Origin: Ceratodon purpureus
Taxonomy: Eukaryota; Streptophyta; Bryopsida; Pseudoditrichales; Ditrichaceae
Direction: 5' to 3'
NCBI GenBank assembly: GCA_014871385.1
Contig: CM026428.1
Coordinates: 17,801,398 to 17,865,397, forward strand
DNA: 64,000 nt
In this document: positions 61,201 to 64,000 of the stretch, piece by piece
Layout: every line of letters begins with the position of its first letter
How positions within the stretch are numbered: position 1 is the first letter of the stretch
Program-made: the position numbers and the translations under genes
The notes under the pieces: model-generated
What the model was told of the DNA's origin: nothing
The model's input: the letters and a program-made list of their open reading frames with translations, nothing else
The model's database searches: none

Positions 61201-62195
61201 TGCAGGTGATTCATCGCGATGCCTTCGTTTCACAAATTTTTATCGTTTATTTTAACCCACTCATCGATGTTGGTGTTTGATTCAAAATCTGAATTTTTAA
61301 GTATCTCGGAAGTTGCTACATCGTGTACTACAATAGGAAAACCGTAGTGAGGGTGATACCAGTGTCAACTGGCAGCTTATGGACTTCTAATATAATACTG
61401 GTTCCTAATACTGTTGTGGTTCACGGAGCAGTCACTACCAGTGGCGTTCGGTATCGACACTGCAAAATACATTTGTGCAGCCTCCATTGACGTGACACAG
61501 CTAGCAGTTGCAGGTGAGTTGTAGCATGGAATTGTTATAAGTTGTAGCATGGAATGTTCTATCAAAATTTTAACCGCATTAGGGTGGTTTTTTTGTCATT
61601 CATTTCCTTCGGGCGGTCACTTGCTTGAAAATGGTTGCAGGATACATCCTATACGAGGGAAAGACCTATTATGGTTTGGGGCTACTTGCCCTCATTATTC
61701 CTCAAATAATTTTACAGGTTAGTCTCAGGTCGGACTTTTGAAGTGTCATCACTTCCTAAACAACACCGATTGTATTATACTTCAAGATAGTCATAGAAAC
61801 TGGACGTTGTTCACTCGACACTAAATGTTTGCACACCTCTTGTTCCTTTTAGTGGCTGAAAATGTTTGCAGCTTCCTCTAGCTAGGTTTTCATCTGAGAG
61901 ATTGGAAAGAGTCTTGAAGTTTTCCAACGAGGAGCTCTTAGAATACGGAATGTCACTAATATTGTGTGCTGCTTTACAGTTTAAGTACCTACTAGTGGAC
62001 CCTGTGAAGTACGACGTCAAGTACCAGGTTACCACGATTCACATCGTTTTTTCACTTAGTCAATTTCCCTAATGTGCTCAATAAGAAAATGCTCTCTGAC
62101 CCATCTTGTGATATGATTTCTCCGTTGTGCAGGCTAGTGCCCAACCTTTCTTTGTGTTTGGTCTCCTTTTGACCGCCTTGGCCACCAGCCACTAA
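58204..62195 (+). CDS. CHLG: Chlorophyll synthase, plastid (15 exons)
   Basis: Attaches the phytyl or geranylgeranyl tail to chlorophyllide in thylakoid membranes, the last step of chlorophyll synthesis (UbiA family). Exons: 58204-58408, 58709-58750, 58914-59023, 59219-59306, 59430-59515, 59654-59740, 59835-59900, 60201-60284, 60481-60542, 60933-61008, 61143-61205, 61432-61513, 61641-61717, 61980-62027, 62133-62195; sum 1239 nt, 412 aa, no stop. Residues 1 to about 85 are Ser/Ala/Lys/Arg-rich, a plastid transit peptide. The first prenyl-diphosphate motif is NDWYDKEID (Asn180, Asp181, Asp184), followed by RPIPSG. The second is NDFKSIEGD (Asp310 to Asp317). Hydrophobic helices include WILLLGGLGVAYGL and LGLLALIIPQIIL. 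The C-terminus KYDVKYQASAQPF is typical of the plant enzyme. The start may be the in-frame ATG at 58171 instead; 58204 gives a more typical transit peptide. Confidence 0.95.
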
Positions 62196-64000
62196 ATGAA
62201 GTCAAACGTAAAGCGTGAAGTACAATTTTCTTTGAGAGCACGTTATGGAGCTTTTAGAGCTCTCGGTTGGTTGCATCCTCCCTTGAGTACCATGTTCATT
62301 AGACCTGTCAACGCGCCATCTTGTTCCCAGCTTGAGGAGCTCAGTAGAGCAAATGGCTGATTTTCAAGCGTGAAAATTTATTAGATTCCCGAGTTGTTAG
62401 ATATGATCAGTATTAGACGTCATGCATCTTTCATGTAACCTCTTATTTTGTATCGGACAAGTAAAGCCTAAGCTGGCTCTTCCCTTACAGACTCAATCTC
62501 TACAGTGGACTCCAGGAACCAACTTCCATTATACCCACAAACAGCCTAATTTTCAGCGCTCGGTCTCAGGAATAGGCCATCGACGGAGCGTCTCGAGCTA
62601 CTTCATCCTGATGTCAGCAAAATGAAATTGCACTTCAGAGCACTACGAAAATAACAAGCTCAAGAGCGACACAATTATACAGCACGAGCTTGATCCACCG
62701 CAGGCAAGGGAGAAAGACGAAGAGAATAAAACATAATTCTTTCCGGATTTTATTCATAACTTGTAAAGGGAAAAACATCAAAAATTAGATAGAATCATAA
62801 TATGTTTTGGAACAATCTTTCTATTTCTAAATCTAGGAGACAGAATCAGAAATCATGTGACTGCTTAGCTTAATTTACTAAGAATTTTTCTGAACCAAAT
62901 TGCCACAAAATCACATTGGCCAACAGATCAGAGATAAAAATAATTGGGATTATGAAAAATAGGGGGGAACATGAGAAGAATCATCCAATTTTCCATAGGC
63001 ATGACCAAAAACTTCACTCAACGGTGGGGGGAGCACCATTGAGTTTTGTAGTATATTTTTCAACTATGGTGTGGGGGACAACAATAGAGAAAATTTTCTC
63101 TTTGGGAGATTGTAGTTGAGTATTTTTTCTCTCCGTTCAACCGAACCTCCTTATGCCGTTGGAAACAATATTCTTATTAAGTTGAATACACAAGATTGCT
63201 AAATCTTATTTCTTTCCTAGAAATTCCATTATTTAATCTAGTCCTTATCCAAACGGTCAGAGTAAAGATTGATGTCCATCTTTTAAGTGAAAAAAAGAAT
63301 AAACCTAAAACAATATTTTTTTAAACTTTTATAAAGAAAAGAAGAAATTTTTTTAGTACTTTGTCCAAAACGGTGATAAAACATTGATATTTTGTCGAGT
63401 GAACATTATGTACTCAAAGAAGTATTTTTTGGAAATCTCAAAGATGACATCATGAAGTATTTATAGAAATATTCTCAGAGGTAATATATGTATTTAGAAT
63501 GGTTGCCCGAATTGTCCACCGAACAAAAATTTCCACTTTCAGGTACCATAACTATTTTTGTAAATGTCCAATTGAAAACAAAATTGGATTCCCTCAAAGT
63601 TCATAATATGGCCTACATTCACAAAAAAATCAAAAACAAATATCTAAAATTGAGATCATAGGTACCTGCCCAAAATTCAAAAAGCCCATTCTAAAACAAT
63701 TGTCCTTTAGGGGTTAAATAACTTGAATCATTGTGTACAAATAACAAGTGAGGCACAAGAATATACTATTTTTAGAAAAAGCTAAGTCTTTAAATATAAC
63801 ACATTAAAAGAAACAAAGAAGAAGGGATAAAAAATAGATGGAATAAGTTTGCACTTTCTAGAGGTTCTGTTGTGAGACTATGGAGTTAGATTTGTTGACT
63901 GAAATGAGTGAATATCTTAAAATTAGTCATAATTTGAAACTATCAAGACTAATTTGAGGGAATTGTGATAATAAGTGGCTTGTCCACAATAAAGCTTTTG
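62196..64000. other. 3' flank and AT-rich stretch
   Basis: The first 500 bp are probably 3' UTR and terminator region of chlorophyll synthase; an AATAAA lies near 62725. The remainder is A/T-rich with no supported gene. A 17-mer near 63704 is shared with 40573. Confidence 0.45.

Noticed and set aside
61866-62072. Open frame running through the last intron into exon 14 of chlorophyll synthase
   Set aside because: The exon starting at 61980 joins the previous exon in frame as ILQ|FKYLL, as in plant chlorophyll synthases; the upstream part is intron.
1-64000. CRISPR arrays, bacterial operons or viral genes
   Set aside because: No regularly spaced direct repeats with unique spacers, no prokaryotic gene layout, and no recognisable viral structural genes; all strong genes are intron-rich plant genes.

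Overview
The window is nuclear DNA of a land plant. It holds four intron-rich genes, all on the + strand, in about 40 kb of decayed transposons. Chlorophyll synthase with a plastid-type leader, a cytosolic plant aconitase and plant-style GT-AG introns of about 75-1300 bp set the kingdom. The types of LINE and Harbinger remnants, the short introns and the protein sequences suggest a bryophyte, probably a moss. That last step is inference and no species is claimed.

Layout. 1-6.5 kb is AT-rich without genes, but carries one copy of a dispersed repeat and an unusual array of about 20 near-palindromic 11-mers (4.6-6.1 kb). 7140-9022 is a complete non-autonomous CACTA element with TAA target duplications. 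10.8-14.05 kb is a GC-richer, broken PIF/Harbinger element: a Myb/SANT-like ORF on + and a DDE transposase on -. A hAT MITE (15746-15956) abuts a 265-bp GGATG array upstream of the first gene. 16880-22947 is aconitase (19 exons, 899 aa). 24412-27894 is a predicted plastid metallo-beta-lactamase-fold protein (8 exons, 377 aa). 27.9-35.2 kb is gene-free, with a Stowaway MITE and a candidate solo LTR. 35265-35562 is a long-TIR MITE just upstream of an FAHD1-type acylpyruvase gene (35799-38178, 7 exons, 219 aa). 38.2-46.5 kb has no recognisable gene. 46.6-55.8 kb is a long decayed LINE with ORF1, a 2A-like motif, endonuclease, reverse transcriptase, an unassigned domain and RNase H. A tRNA-derived SINE and a second copy of the window-start repeat follow. 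58204-62195 is chlorophyll synthase (15 exons, 412 aa). The rest is AT-rich.

The exon chains were assembled by hand from splice signals and reading frame. In all four genes the summed coding length is an exact multiple of three with no internal stop (2700, 1134, 660 and 1239 nt), which is strong internal support. The genes serve unrelated housekeeping roles (citrate/isocitrate metabolism, an unknown hydrolase-fold function, acylpyruvate/oxaloacetate metabolism, chlorophyll synthesis); there is no gene cluster. What they share is a 5' flank rich in simple repeats, including 24-27-nt C runs just before the start codons of the first two.
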